From: Mycolicibacterium peregrinum
Lineage (GTDB): Bacteria; Actinomycetota; Actinomycetes; Mycobacteriales; Mycobacteriaceae
Direction of reading: 5' to 3'
NCBI RefSeq assembly: GCF_002102345.1
Contig: NZ_LQPP01000005.1
Coordinates: 24,768 to 88,767, forward strand
Length of the DNA: 64,000 nucleotides
Shown here: piece by piece, positions 1 to 7,679 of the stretch
Numbering within the stretch: the stretch's first letter is position 1
Layout: every line of letters begins with the position of its first letter
Translations under genes and position numbers: made by a program
Notes under the pieces: generated by a model
Database searches by the model: none
What the model was told of the DNA's origin: nothing
Seen by the model: only the letters and a program-made list of their open reading frames with translations

Positions 1-69
1 CGGCGGTCAAGGCTCGGCTGTAGCGCTCGGCGATGCGTTGAAACCCACGGCGACGGGTATCTCAAGGTC

Positions 70-216
70 ATGCCAACTGGTAAGGGGATCTACGACGAAG
101 AGCACCGCAAGAACAGCGGTGAAGCGACCGACAAGCGTGATCGCGCCAAAAAAGTTCCGGAAGACACCCCGGACGTCGACACCACTGAGAGCACCGGTCA
201 GGAACCGCCCGACTGA
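70..216 (+). CDS. small charged hypothetical protein (48 aa)
   Basis: This short ORF starts with ATG after a weak AAGG sequence and encodes a 48-residue, hydrophilic protein beginning MPTGKGIYDEEHRKNSG and ending in an acidic, proline-containing tail (EPPD). The frame is open upstream to the window edge, so a longer protein starting outside the window cannot be excluded. There is no signal peptide or membrane segment. It ends 3 nt before the stop of the convergent minus-strand gene. I do not recognise a family. The amino-acid composition looks coding rather than random, but there is no motif to name a function. Confidence 0.5.
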   Translation: MPTGKGIYDEEHRKNSGEATDKRDRAKKVPEDTPDVDTTESTGQEPPD

Positions 217-219
217 ACG

Positions 220-882
220 CTACTCGGCATCGCGCCCGACGCGGCTGCCGTGGTAGGCGCCGCGCCGGATATCGGCCAGCCACGTGGGCACCAGGCGGAC
301 CCCGTCGGCCTCGTGCAGCGCGGGATCGAAGGACACGTCACGGCCGTGGGGCAGCTTCTCGCGCAGTGACAGTCGGGCGACGGGCTCGAATTCGCCGGTG
401 GCGGGGGACTGCTCGATGTCGAACTCGACCCCACCGCGTTCCAATTGCTGGTGCACGCTGTCGAGCGAAAGTCCGGCCCCATCGAAGTCGGTGGTGAGGC
501 GGGCTCGCAGCCACCACAGCGCGCCCTCGAATCGCAGTGGCATCACACTTGAGAATGTGATCCCGGCCCAGGAGTTGGCCGGCCACAAGACAAATCGATT
601 GCCGGCCAATGTGGAGGCCAAGAGGACATCCCACGGTGTTCCCGACAGCTGCGGTGGCATCCGCCACGCCAGGCCGGCGATGTCGGGTACGGAATCCGGT
701 GTCCCGATCCCTTTCGACAACCGCCCGACCACATCGCACGAGTAGAGCGGCAGGCCCCGGCCGGCGGGTGCGGTGCGCTCCAGATGGCCTCGGGCCAGCA
801 CGCCGTTCGGGTGGAACAGCCGTCGGTGCCGCATCGCGGCACCGATCTCGACCGGCCAGGACGCGACATCGGAGATCCTCAT
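220..882 (-). CDS. conserved hypothetical protein, possibly catalase-like fold
   Basis: This 220-residue soluble protein is last in a minus-strand cluster, starting 39 nt after the TesB-like thioesterase gene. Its N-terminal half contains an LARGHLERTAPAG stretch and a later GRLSKGIGTPDSVPDIAGLAWRM-type stretch. These recall the order of the heme-catalase core (RG-x-H, then a G-x-x-RxS region, then a GxA-x-R segment), but no heme ligand motif is convincing. From memory, actinobacterial proteins of this kind are often labelled phosphodiesterase or hypothetical. I see no membrane segments. Function is not assigned; the neighbouring acyl-CoA thioesterase and SRPBCC genes only weakly suggest a lipid link. 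Confidence 0.72.
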   Translation of the reverse strand: MRISDVASWPVEIGAAMRHRRLFHPNGVLARGHLERTAPAGRGLPLYSCDVVGRLSKGIGTPDSVPDIAGLAWRMPPQLSGTPWDVLLASTLAGNRFVLWPANSWAGITFSSVMPLRFEGALWWLRARLTTDFDGAGLSLDSVHQQLERGGVEFDIEQSPATGEFEPVARLSLREKLPHGRDVSFDPALHEADGVRLVPTWLADIRRGAYHGSRVGRDAE

Positions 883-921
883 GCCACCGGTTGCCCGCCG
901 TACGGCGGTGACAAACGTCAG

Positions 922-1716
922 CTAGACCGGAATCCGCCAGAGCGCTTCCTGGCTTACGCTGGCGATCAGTGTGCCGGCGGCGTCGTACAGCGAGCCGCGG
1001 GCCAGGCCACGGGAATCGTTGTGGTTCGCCGACTGCAACTCATATCGGTGCCAGCCGCGCGGCAGGAACGGGCGATGGAACCAGATCGAGTGGTCCAGGC
1101 TGGCGGCGAAGCCGAGATCGGACCGCAGCGGGACCGTCGGCGGGAGCGCCGAGGGGACCGGGCCGAGATCGGACATGAAGGTCAGGGTGCAGGCCCGGAT
1201 CAGCGGATCGTCCTCGATCTCGACCTGGCTGCGGATCCAGAACGGCGGGAGTGCGAACTCTGAGGTGTCGCTGGGCATGGTGCGCAGGTCGAACTTGTCG
1301 CCGAAGTCCATGACGTCGTGCTTTGGGGCGGCCGCGTCGAACTCCAGGGCGGGCACCGCGTCGGGAGACCAGTCGAGACCGGGCTCGGGTTGATGGAACG
1401 ACGCCAGCATCTCCAGGATCACCTTGCCGTCCTGGCTGGCGGTGACGTGCCGGGTCGCGAACGCGCGTCCGTCGCGGGTGCGGTCGACGTGGAACTCGAC
1501 GTCGGCGTCGTAGCGACCGCCGCGGACGAAGTAGGCGTGCAGCGATTGCGGAAGCTGGCCGCCATCGATCGTGGCCCCCGCCACGCCCAACGATTGGGCG
1601 GCGATCAACCCGCCGAACAGCCGCTCGGTCGCCCCTCTGCGCGGTTCCCGAATGCAGAAGTCATCACCATCGCGATCGAACTGCAACAGTTCGGCGATCC
1701 AGCTCAGCGCGGCCAT
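922..1716 (-). CDS. TesB-type acyl-CoA thioesterase (264 aa)
   Basis: Predicted to hydrolyse acyl-CoA to free fatty acid and CoA in the cytoplasm. It has the double hot-dog layout of the TesB family: an N-terminal half with RLFGGLIAAQSL and a C-terminal half with SLDHSIWFHRP. Candidate active-site residues by analogy with E. coli TesB (Asp/Thr/Gln) are D208 in SLDHS, S229 in QSA and Q256 in SVSQEAL. Length is normal for the family. It lies 36 nt downstream of the SRPBCC gene and 39 nt upstream of the unknown protein on the same strand, so the three are probably cotranscribed. Substrate chain length cannot be read from sequence. Confidence 0.9.
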   Translation of the reverse strand: MAALSWIAELLQFDRDGDDFCIREPRRGATERLFGGLIAAQSLGVAGATIDGGQLPQSLHAYFVRGGRYDADVEFHVDRTRDGRAFATRHVTASQDGKVILEMLASFHQPEPGLDWSPDAVPALEFDAAAPKHDVMDFGDKFDLRTMPSDTSEFALPPFWIRSQVEIEDDPLIRACTLTFMSDLGPVPSALPPTVPLRSDLGFAASLDHSIWFHRPFLPRGWHRYELQSANHNDSRGLARGSLYDAAGTLIASVSQEALWRIPV

Positions 1717-1752
1717 CGGCCGACGCTATCAACTGCTTGGTTGGGACCTTGG

Positions 1753-2247
1753 TCACACTCGGGCGAAATAGCGCTGGCCGTCTGAGGCCAGGCGCCCGAA
1801 CGCCGCTTTGACCACCGGCGCCAGCCCCTTGAACGGGATCGCGAACAACGGCTTCGGCTCGATCGCCACGATCCAGGTGAACTGCGTCTCTCCGTCGCCC
1901 GCGGGCTCTACCAGGTAGTCCTCGGCGAACCGGCGCAGCGACGGAATATTGGCGTGATCGACGGTGAACGAGTACCGCCTGCCCTCCTCCCACCGGAAGA
2001 ACGTCTCGTGCACCCGAGCGACCCCGGGTGCCAGCGTCACCTCGCGGGAGGTGCCGACGCCGAACGGCCGCGGCGACAGCCACTCGACTTTGTTGACCGA
2101 CGGTCCCCAGGCGGCCAGGGATTCATCGGAGACCAGCGACTCCCACACCTTTTCCGGCGGCGCGGCGAACCGCTTCTGATAGGTGAAGATGTGCGGCGCC
2201 GTGCTGAAGAAGGCGGCGTCGGCGGGTTCCAGCCTGAACCGGGGCAT
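1753..2247 (-). CDS. SRPBCC family (START-like) protein
   Basis: A 164-residue single-domain protein with the SRPBCC/polyketide cyclase-dehydrase pattern: a first strand with FTYQKRFAAPPEKVWESLVSDESLAAWGPSVNKVEW, a central FRWEEGRRYSFTVD strand and a long C-terminal helix. The family binds small hydrophobic ligands in a deep pocket; here no ligand can be named. It is first in the minus-strand cluster with the TesB thioesterase and the 220-aa unknown protein, and is divergent from the Ser/Thr kinase gene with 68 nt between the starts. Cytoplasmic, with no signal peptide. Confidence 0.85.
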   Translation of the reverse strand: MPRFRLEPADAAFFSTAPHIFTYQKRFAAPPEKVWESLVSDESLAAWGPSVNKVEWLSPRPFGVGTSREVTLAPGVARVHETFFRWEEGRRYSFTVDHANIPSLRRFAEDYLVEPAGDGETQFTWIVAIEPKPLFAIPFKGLAPVVKAAFGRLASDGQRYFARV

Positions 2248-2315
2248 GGTGCCAGCATGCCGCAGAACGGCACTCCGGGATACTTGGAGCCAAGCGCACG
2301 GCGGAGGGGAGATCT

Positions 2316-3458
2316 ATGACGGCGGCGCTCGCCGGCCGCTACGAGCTACGTGGCGTGCTCGGCCGAGGCGGCATGGCCGAGGTGCACGATGGCTGGGACA
2401 CCCGGCTGTCGCGCCCGGTCGCGATCAAACTGCTCTACCCGGCCCTGGCTTCCGACGAAACGACGCGTCGGCGGTTCGAGGACGAAGCCCGCGCCGCCGC
2501 CGCGCTCAACCACCCCAATATCGTCGCGGTCCACGACAGCGGTGACGACCACGGGACACCGTTCATCGTGATGGAAAGGCTGCCCGGGCCGACCTTGGCC
2601 GAGGAGATCGCGGCCGGACCGCTGTCCGCCGACCGCGTGCGTTGGGTACTGACCGACCTGCTGGGTGCGCTGACCGCCGCGCACGGCGCGGGCATCCTGC
2701 ACCGCGACATCAAACCCGGCAACGTCCTGATCACCGGTTCAGGCTCCGCCAAGCTTGCCGACTTCGGTATCGCCAAGACGGCCGGAACCGCCCACACACA
2801 CGCCGGAACCGTGTTCGGCACGCCGGATTACCTTAGTGCACAACGGATTACGGGCCACCCGGCGACGGTGTCGGACGATCTGTACGCCGTCGGTGTCCTC
2901 GGTTACGAGGCGCTGACCGGGCGGCGGCCGTTCGCCCGGGACCACCCGATCGCCACCATGCGCGCAGTTGTCGACGAAGCCCCGATGCCGATCGGGATGC
3001 TGCGCCCCGACGTCGACCCCACTCTGGTCCACGTGCTGGAGCGCGCGATGGCGCGGGACCCGGCCTACCGCTTCGCCGACGCCGCCGAGATGCGGGCGGC
3101 ATTGCACGCCGCCCCGGCGGCTCCTCCTGCGACCCTGATGCTGCCTGCCCCGCCGCCGGCCCGGCGGTCGCGCGTTCGGATGGTGCTCGCCGGACTGGCC
3201 GTGACGGCGGCCGGCATCCTCGGGGCCATCCTGTTGATCGCCGATCCGCCGCCACAGCGCGCGCCGGCCGTGACGCCGGTGACCACCACTGTCGAGCCGA
3301 CCGTGCCCGCCGCGACGAGCATCCCGACCGTCACCCCGACGCTGCCCGAGGACGAAGGGGAGTGGGGCAACTGGAACGGGAACGGTCAAGACCAGGGCAA
3401 TGGCAATGGCGGTGGCAACGGCAAGGGCCATGGCAAGAAAGGCCATCCGCATGGGTGA
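2316..3458 (+). CDS. membrane-anchored Ser/Thr protein kinase (PknB type)
   Basis: A 380-residue eukaryotic-like kinase. The kinase domain fills residues about 9-270: glycine loop GRGGMAEVH (17-25), ATP lysine K38, alphaC glutamate E57, catalytic loop HRDIKPGN (D131, K133, N136), DFG at 149-151 and activation segment with FGTPDYLSAQ (168-176). The usual APE is replaced by SAQ. A proline-rich juxtamembrane linker leads to one transmembrane helix (about 290-312), and the outside part is a Thr/Pro stretch then a Gly/Asn/Lys-rich tail without PASTA repeats. A strong GGAGGGGAG ribosome site precedes the ATG. The ligand sensed, if any, is unknown. It is monocistronic or followed by the small exported protein. 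Confidence 0.93.
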   Translation: MTAALAGRYELRGVLGRGGMAEVHDGWDTRLSRPVAIKLLYPALASDETTRRRFEDEARAAAALNHPNIVAVHDSGDDHGTPFIVMERLPGPTLAEEIAAGPLSADRVRWVLTDLLGALTAAHGAGILHRDIKPGNVLITGSGSAKLADFGIAKTAGTAHTHAGTVFGTPDYLSAQRITGHPATVSDDLYAVGVLGYEALTGRRPFARDHPIATMRAVVDEAPMPIGMLRPDVDPTLVHVLERAMARDPAYRFADAAEMRAALHAAPAAPPATLMLPAPPPARRSRVRMVLAGLAVTAAGILGAILLIADPPPQRAPAVTPVTTTVEPTVPAATSIPTVTPTLPEDEGEWGNWNGNGQDQGNGNGGGNGKGHGKKGHPHG

Positions 3459-3575
3459 GGGCGCCTGACTCGCCTGGCGATCCGTTTCGTTACCGGCCCG
3501 AGGTTGGGAATAGATGCCGGGGCCGCAGCGTTTTCATTGCATAGAAACTCTATGTTTTCAATGGATTGGTTCGAT

Positions 3576-3830
3576 ATGAGTAGATTCGGCATCAAATTCT
3601 CGACCGCGGTTGGCGGATGCGCCGTTGTTGCACTGAGTGTGTTCGGGGTCGTCGGAGGCCTGCAGAGTCATCCCGTCTCGCTTCTCGGGTCCGAGCCGGC
3701 ATCTCCGATGCAGACCGGGGTAACCATCACGCCGTCCAACCCGGCGCAGGCACCCGAGATCCCCATGGCTACTCCGGGAATCAAGGGACCGGCTCCGCTG
3801 CCGCCGGAAGAACAGGGACTACCGGGATAG
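3576..3830 (+). CDS. small exported protein with N-terminal membrane segment (84 aa)
   Basis: Starting at the ATG reading MSRFGIKF, this 84-residue protein has a hydrophobic helix (about residues 9-30, STAVGGCAVVALSVFGVVGG) that looks like an uncleaved signal or signal anchor, followed by a Pro-rich outside tail ending PPEEQGLPG. In-frame starts further upstream (3504 and 3552) would add a non-hydrophobic extension, so I prefer 3576. The tail lacks cysteines and recognisable domains. It is the last chromosomal gene before the tRNA-derived attachment site, and a strong hairpin follows. Family not recognised, though short mycobacterial proteins of this layout are common. Confidence 0.6.
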   Translation: MSRFGIKFSTAVGGCAVVALSVFGVVGGLQSHPVSLLGSEPASPMQTGVTITPSNPAQAPEIPMATPGIKGPAPLPPEEQGLPG

Positions 3831-3853
3831 GCAAGCTGTCGACCGGAAAGGCA

Positions 3854-3887
3854 AAGGCCCAGACCGGATCTCTCTGGTCTGGGCCTT
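3854..3887. terminator. 12-bp perfect hairpin, probable original tRNA-Pro terminator
   Basis: Arms AAGGCCCAGACC and GGTCTGGGCCTT pair perfectly around a 10-nt loop. It ends 4 nt before the left attachment repeat. Before the element inserted, this hairpin would have stood just downstream of the tRNA-Pro gene (minus strand), so it was probably that gene's terminator. It can also serve the plus-strand gene ending at 3830. Confidence 0.75.
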
Positions 3888-3890
3888 GAT

Positions 3891-3941
3891 CACACGAGTC
3901 GGGGTGGCGGGATTCGAACCCACGACCTCTTCGTCCCGAAC
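3891..3941. repeat. left attachment site (attL), 51-bp copy of tRNA-Pro 3' part
   Basis: This 51-bp stretch is identical to 42027-42077. It contains the 3' end of a tRNA-Pro gene (minus strand) from the last base of the anticodon 5' stem through the T-arm and acceptor 3' strand, plus 8 bp beyond. The tRNA 5' part is missing here, and the sequence diverges abruptly after 3941. This is the footprint of site-specific integration by a tyrosine recombinase. Confidence 0.9.
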
Positions 3942-4530
3942 CACGACACCAGGGGGTTTGATTGAGCGGGCTGTGTTGGATGAGTTAAGTAACTACAGGT
4001 CGGCGGCGTTGGCGGGGCTGGGACAGGCTGGCGTGCGAATGTTGAGGTGCGGACTGCCTGCGGACTGGTTTGCCGGTCGACGGTAGCCTGCTGCAGTGCC
4101 CAAAGTGGCAGACCGAGTTCTGATTGGCTGCGCGTTCGTCGCAGCGCTACGCCTAGCCGTCGTCGACCAAGGACGGCAATCCTCGCCATGTAACTGGAAG
4201 AGCCCGCAGGTTGGGTCGGTGATCCTTGCAACGCATCGCAGTCCTGAAGGCCCCTCACCATCCACACTGTGGCTAAAGTGACTGGTGTGACAACTTCGTT
4301 GCAATTTTCTGAGTGTTGTCGAAGGTTTCCACAGGCTGACGTGGGTAGTCTGCAATCAGGCGGAACATCCGTTCGAGCCGTCGGCACTTCGGGGGTGGGG
4401 AGAGCTAGATTGCACTGTTTGACGCCGGGAATTACCATGTACCAGGTTCTTCGTGGCGAAACATATCGCCGCGGAGAGCTGTGCTGTTTTGACTGCTCAA
4501 GAGTGCATCCCAGCCGGAGGGTTCGAACCA
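3942..4530. other. left end of the island, no gene supported
   Basis: About 590 bases without a convincing coding frame on either strand. The open frames here read through the antisense of the tRNA copy and have no ribosome site or family likeness. In the excised circle this sequence would be joined to the integrase end and would form one arm of attP, so integrase arm-binding sites may lie here; I did not identify a clear repeat. Confidence 0.5.
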
Positions 4531-4731
4531 ATGCCGCCTATTAAGGCCAAGCGCGGACGGTCGTTGACTGCACGGCAGATGTTGCAGTTCCGCGCCCTTG
4601 TGGGCAAAGAGATGCAGCTGCGCGCAGAGCGCGATCAGATGACCTCTCAGCGAAGCACGTCTCGAAACCTGCAGCGAAAGCCTGCATCTGCGTCGCAGTC
4701 TTCGGCGAGCCGTAGGCATGCAGTCCGATGA
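4531..4731 (+). CDS. small basic protein, translationally coupled to the peptidase gene
   Basis: A 66-residue Arg/Lys/Gln/Ser-rich protein. The ATG at 4531 follows a GGAGGG ribosome site, and its stop overlaps the start of the next gene by 14 nt, which suggests translational coupling. The middle (LTARQMLQFRALVGKEMQLRAERDQ) can form an amphipathic helix; the C-terminus is low-complexity and basic. No family is recognised. It may be a nucleic-acid-binding partner, a regulatory or leader peptide, or a substrate of the downstream peptidase. The coding call rests on the ribosome site and overlap only. Confidence 0.45.
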   Translation: MPPIKAKRGRSLTARQMLQFRALVGKEMQLRAERDQMTSQRSTSRNLQRKPASASQSSASRRHAVR

Positions 4732-6760
4732 GAGTTCGCCAGTCCAGTCTGATCTAGAAACCGGGCAGCCTCCCGAAGAGATCTTCGGGGAAGACGCCAT
4801 TCGCGCGGCGGCGGTGAGCGTCCGAATGGCGGAAAGTGCTGGACGGCGTACGCTCCCGCTCCGAACCCAAGGTGGTTTACGAGGCCCGAACAGTATCGAG
4901 CAGCAACCGCACGTAGAGGTACTCGATCTCACTAGCGGCGCTGATTGGGACGAACTCAACAACTTGATCCGCGCGAAGGCTTCGCCGCAGATTGCGCCGT
5001 GGATGCGCTGTCTATCGCTCCTGCGCTGCACCCTAGAGGCCAAGCTTTGTGTCGTTGAGCATCACTATGTTTGCCTCGATCATAGAAGCGAAGGGGCAAG
5101 CTTCCGCAGCCAGTTGGACGCCCCGGTAAATCAGTCAGCAATACGGCTGCACTTCTTCGACCTGACATTCGACGAGTCGAAGCTCTTCAGACTGGGAAAG
5201 CGAGAACTCAAGGGGTACCTCGGTTACATCATCTGCCGTGATTCCGGGGGGCCCATTGTCGGTCGTTCTTTACTCAAGACGCCAGGCTATGTCGGTTCGA
5301 GGTGTACTGAAATTGAAGAGCCGGTCAATCTGCTTGGACAGCAATTATGGGTACGCGGCGTCCCATTTATGCAGCAAGATGAGCGCTTTGCAGTGTGTGC
5401 TCACGTGGCCGCGTGGATTCTGGCCTATACAGCCTTTCGTCGAGGTCAGATAGAGCGCAAGCTGATTGCGGAGGTTGTAGCTGCTGCTACATTTGCACGA
5501 CCAATGCATCCCGTCCATCCGCCGGGTGTATTCGCCAATGAGGTGGTACAGGTTCTTACGGACCTCGGGCTCGGGGCGTTCAAGCATGACACTGACTTTG
5601 AGTCTCAAACAGACCTTCCGGTGGTTTCAAGCGAGTCGCTGGACGCGGAAACCGACATCATTACGGTGTTGGAAGGTGTGCTCAATGCCTATAAGCGGGC
5701 GGAGGGTCAGGCCGATGCGCCTGAAAACCAGAGATCAGCGGCACTAGGCCCAGACGCCGATTCCGGGGAAGGCATCGAAGAGTGGGTCTTCGCCAGCTCG
5801 CCAAACGCCTTTGCGGTAGAACTTCTCCGCACGCTTGCGAATACAAATGATGACGAGCTTATTCAGGTGCTCGAAGCAGATGATTCAGCTAAAGAGATCG
5901 TCGATCTCGAATCAGCCTCTGTCAGAAAGTACCGGGCTATGACCGTCCGAGCGATCGATGAGATCTTCGCAACGATCGTTCGGCCATACATTGAATCGGG
6001 TTTCCCAATCTATTGTGACACTGGTGACCACGCCATTGTGTTATGTGGATTAACCGAAGATGAAGAAGGTCCTGTCTTCTACTTCCATGACGATCAGTTC
6101 GGTCCATATCTATCGTCGCGTTCGATCATCGCCAATTCGAGAACACATTTCCAACGCCAAGCCTTCCAGCGCGATAATCCGTATGAAGACAGAGTGCCGG
6201 ATAAAGATCTGTCTACTATTGAGCTTTCTAAGCACTCTTACACCGACGATCAGCGAGGCGTTAAAGCCATAGTCGTGGGTACGCCCCGCCGGCTGCTACT
6301 TACGCCTACTAGTGCTTTACGTTGGACGTCGCGTGCGTTCGAATCAGTCGATAATGCGCTCGCCAAGCTTAACGGTTCGTCAGACGGGGCTGAATTAAGA
6401 AACATCCACAGAGTCTCACTCCTCATGGGTATCGACTATAAAGCGCTTAGGCGTAAAGAAGCCGCTGAGAAGAGAGATCGGAAGGGTGCAGATGTCTACG
6501 CTTCGGTACATCTATCCGAGTGGATTGTATTAGTCGAAGGTCTCTCGGGCGACAGGAAGTCCGTACTGTACGAGCTTGTGTTCGATGGGACGAGTAGTGA
6601 GACGCACCCGTTGCTGCAGTTTGCGCGCTTCGGCCGAGAAGTACGTTGTGTACATCCGCAAACCTTTCCAGCTGTAGAAACGTGTCGTATACGAGTGTCT
6701 ACGTTTGAACCGGTAAAGCCGCCGTCGGTACTGCGCAAGAATGTGCATAGAGTGACCTAG
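4718..6760 (+). CDS. large protein with predicted papain-fold (C39-like) cysteine peptidase core
   Basis: This 680-residue soluble protein is of no family I recognise by name. The middle carries the order of catalytic residues of papain-fold peptidases: MQQDERFAVCAHVAAW with Q219/Q220 (oxyanion) and C227, then GDHAIVLCG with H438, then FHDDQFGPYL with D458/D459. This C...H...D order and the GxHAIxLxG strand are typical of C39-type peptidases. The 200-residue insert between Cys and His and the N- and C-terminal regions are unassigned. Base composition is clearly less GC-rich than the flanking chromosome, indicating transfer. It overlaps the small ORF upstream and is followed by a second small ORF and a membrane protein, beside a restriction block. 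Confidence 0.85.
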   Translation: MQSDESSPVQSDLETGQPPEEIFGEDAIRAAAVSVRMAESAGRRTLPLRTQGGLRGPNSIEQQPHVEVLDLTSGADWDELNNLIRAKASPQIAPWMRCLSLLRCTLEAKLCVVEHHYVCLDHRSEGASFRSQLDAPVNQSAIRLHFFDLTFDESKLFRLGKRELKGYLGYIICRDSGGPIVGRSLLKTPGYVGSRCTEIEEPVNLLGQQLWVRGVPFMQQDERFAVCAHVAAWILAYTAFRRGQIERKLIAEVVAAATFARPMHPVHPPGVFANEVVQVLTDLGLGAFKHDTDFESQTDLPVVSSESLDAETDIITVLEGVLNAYKRAEGQADAPENQRSAALGPDADSGEGIEEWVFASSPNAFAVELLRTLANTNDDELIQVLEADDSAKEIVDLESASVRKYRAMTVRAIDEIFATIVRPYIESGFPIYCDTGDHAIVLCGLTEDEEGPVFYFHDDQFGPYLSSRSIIANSRTHFQRQAFQRDNPYEDRVPDKDLSTIELSKHSYTDDQRGVKAIVVGTPRRLLLTPTSALRWTSRAFESVDNALAKLNGSSDGAELRNIHRVSLLMGIDYKALRRKEAAEKRDRKGADVYASVHLSEWIVLVEGLSGDRKSVLYELVFDGTSSETHPLLQFARFGREVRCVHPQTFPAVETCRIRVSTFEPVKPPSVLRKNVHRVT

Positions 6761-6793
6761 TATGTTCGCTGTAGTCGAGATGCGGGGGTGCAG

Positions 6794-6970
6794 ATGCCAA
6801 GGCGGGGAATAGCATATATACGGCAGAGTTTGCCTCAAGTCCTCCGCCGGCGGGGGGCATTGAAAGGCCGCGGGTCGGGGGCCCGCAAGGCGGAAACTCT
6901 AGGGCCAGTTAGCGCGCCTGAAGATGCGCCAGCGGAACAGGCGCCTGAGGAGCCTGATGGCGACAGATAA
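6794..6970 (+). CDS. small hypothetical ORF overlapping the membrane-protein start
   Basis: Encodes 58 residues from ATG at 6794 (a GTG at 6788 is an alternative). The N-terminal half is basic (PRRGIAYIRQSLPQVLRRRG) and the C-terminal half acidic and Pro-rich (EDAPAEQAPEEPDGDR). It overlaps the next gene by 14 nt, the same arrangement as the small ORF before the peptidase. A G-rich sequence precedes it. No family is recognised; it may be only a translational coupling leader. Confidence 0.35.
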   Translation: MPRRGIAYIRQSLPQVLRRRGALKGRGSGARKAETLGPVSAPEDAPAEQAPEEPDGDR

Positions 6971-7619
6971 GATTCAGGAAAATGCGTCCACGGAGTATCG
7001 CGATTACACCAAGGAGGCGAGTACTCAGTTCCGAACTCTCGCCCTAGCTGCGGTTGCAATTGTCTGGCTCATAGGAAAGGCCTCCGCTCCAGACGACACT
7101 TATCCTGAAATTTTTTCATCAGTTACCGATCAACGCTTGCTCTTCTATGCTGCAGTCGCAGCCGTCGTTGGGCTCACATTCGACTTGTTGCAGTACTGGG
7201 TGGCATCGGCGATGTGGGGTCGCTACCGCAGCGTCCTAGCAACGATCTTCGAGTCAGATTCGTACGAACCAGCCAATTTTGAGGGCCAAGTAAAGCGTGC
7301 GTGGCACTCTTTCGCGGGTGATCAGATTACGGACAAAATTCTTGAGTACGGTTCTGGAATGCCCAATGTGGCGAATAGTGGCACGGTACCTACCGACGTA
7401 GACGACAGGATCGCGCTCGCCAGGAGAATTTTGTTGGAGATGAGGCATAATCCAGATCCGAGTGTTCTACAGCAAAAGTCGATAACCGACAATCTGATGG
7501 GCGAGCCCGCAAGTCCGCTATACGTTCAGCGAATACCTGGCACGTTATTTCATTTGAAGGGTTTGGCTGTCACCGTTTCGTACTGCTTGATTCTGATAAC
7601 GCTCATTTTCATGTCGTGA
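6957..7619 (+). CDS. three-helix membrane protein of unknown function (220 aa)
   Basis: The ATG at 6957 follows a GAGGAG ribosome site and gives MATDKIQENASTEYRDYTKE. Hydrophobic helices lie at about 26-43 (ALAAVAIVWLIG), 59-82 (FYAAVAAVVGLTFDLLQYWV) and at the very C-terminus (197-219, VTVSYCLILITLIFM). The stretch between helices 2 and 3 (about 110 residues) is hydrophilic and contains no known motif. The gene is codirectional with the peptidase gene 196 nt upstream and shares its AT-richer composition, so it may be the membrane partner or effector of the same unit. It converges with the helicase gene ending at 7680. Confidence 0.72.
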   Translation: MATDKIQENASTEYRDYTKEASTQFRTLALAAVAIVWLIGKASAPDDTYPEIFSSVTDQRLLFYAAVAAVVGLTFDLLQYWVASAMWGRYRSVLATIFESDSYEPANFEGQVKRAWHSFAGDQITDKILEYGSGMPNVANSGTVPTDVDDRIALARRILLEMRHNPDPSVLQQKSITDNLMGEPASPLYVQRIPGTLFHLKGLAVTVSYCLILITLIFMS

Positions 7620-7679
7620 CATTTACCGTCGTTTCGTCGAGTGCCGTCACTATGTGCGGCGAAGCCGAGGCAAACTCAA

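Noticed and set aside
3886..4531. Open frames on both strands reading VAGFEPTT or RSWVRIPPPR-like peptides
   Set aside because: They are the antisense and sense translation of the tRNA-Pro 3' copy, a well-known false gene; the rest shows no family.
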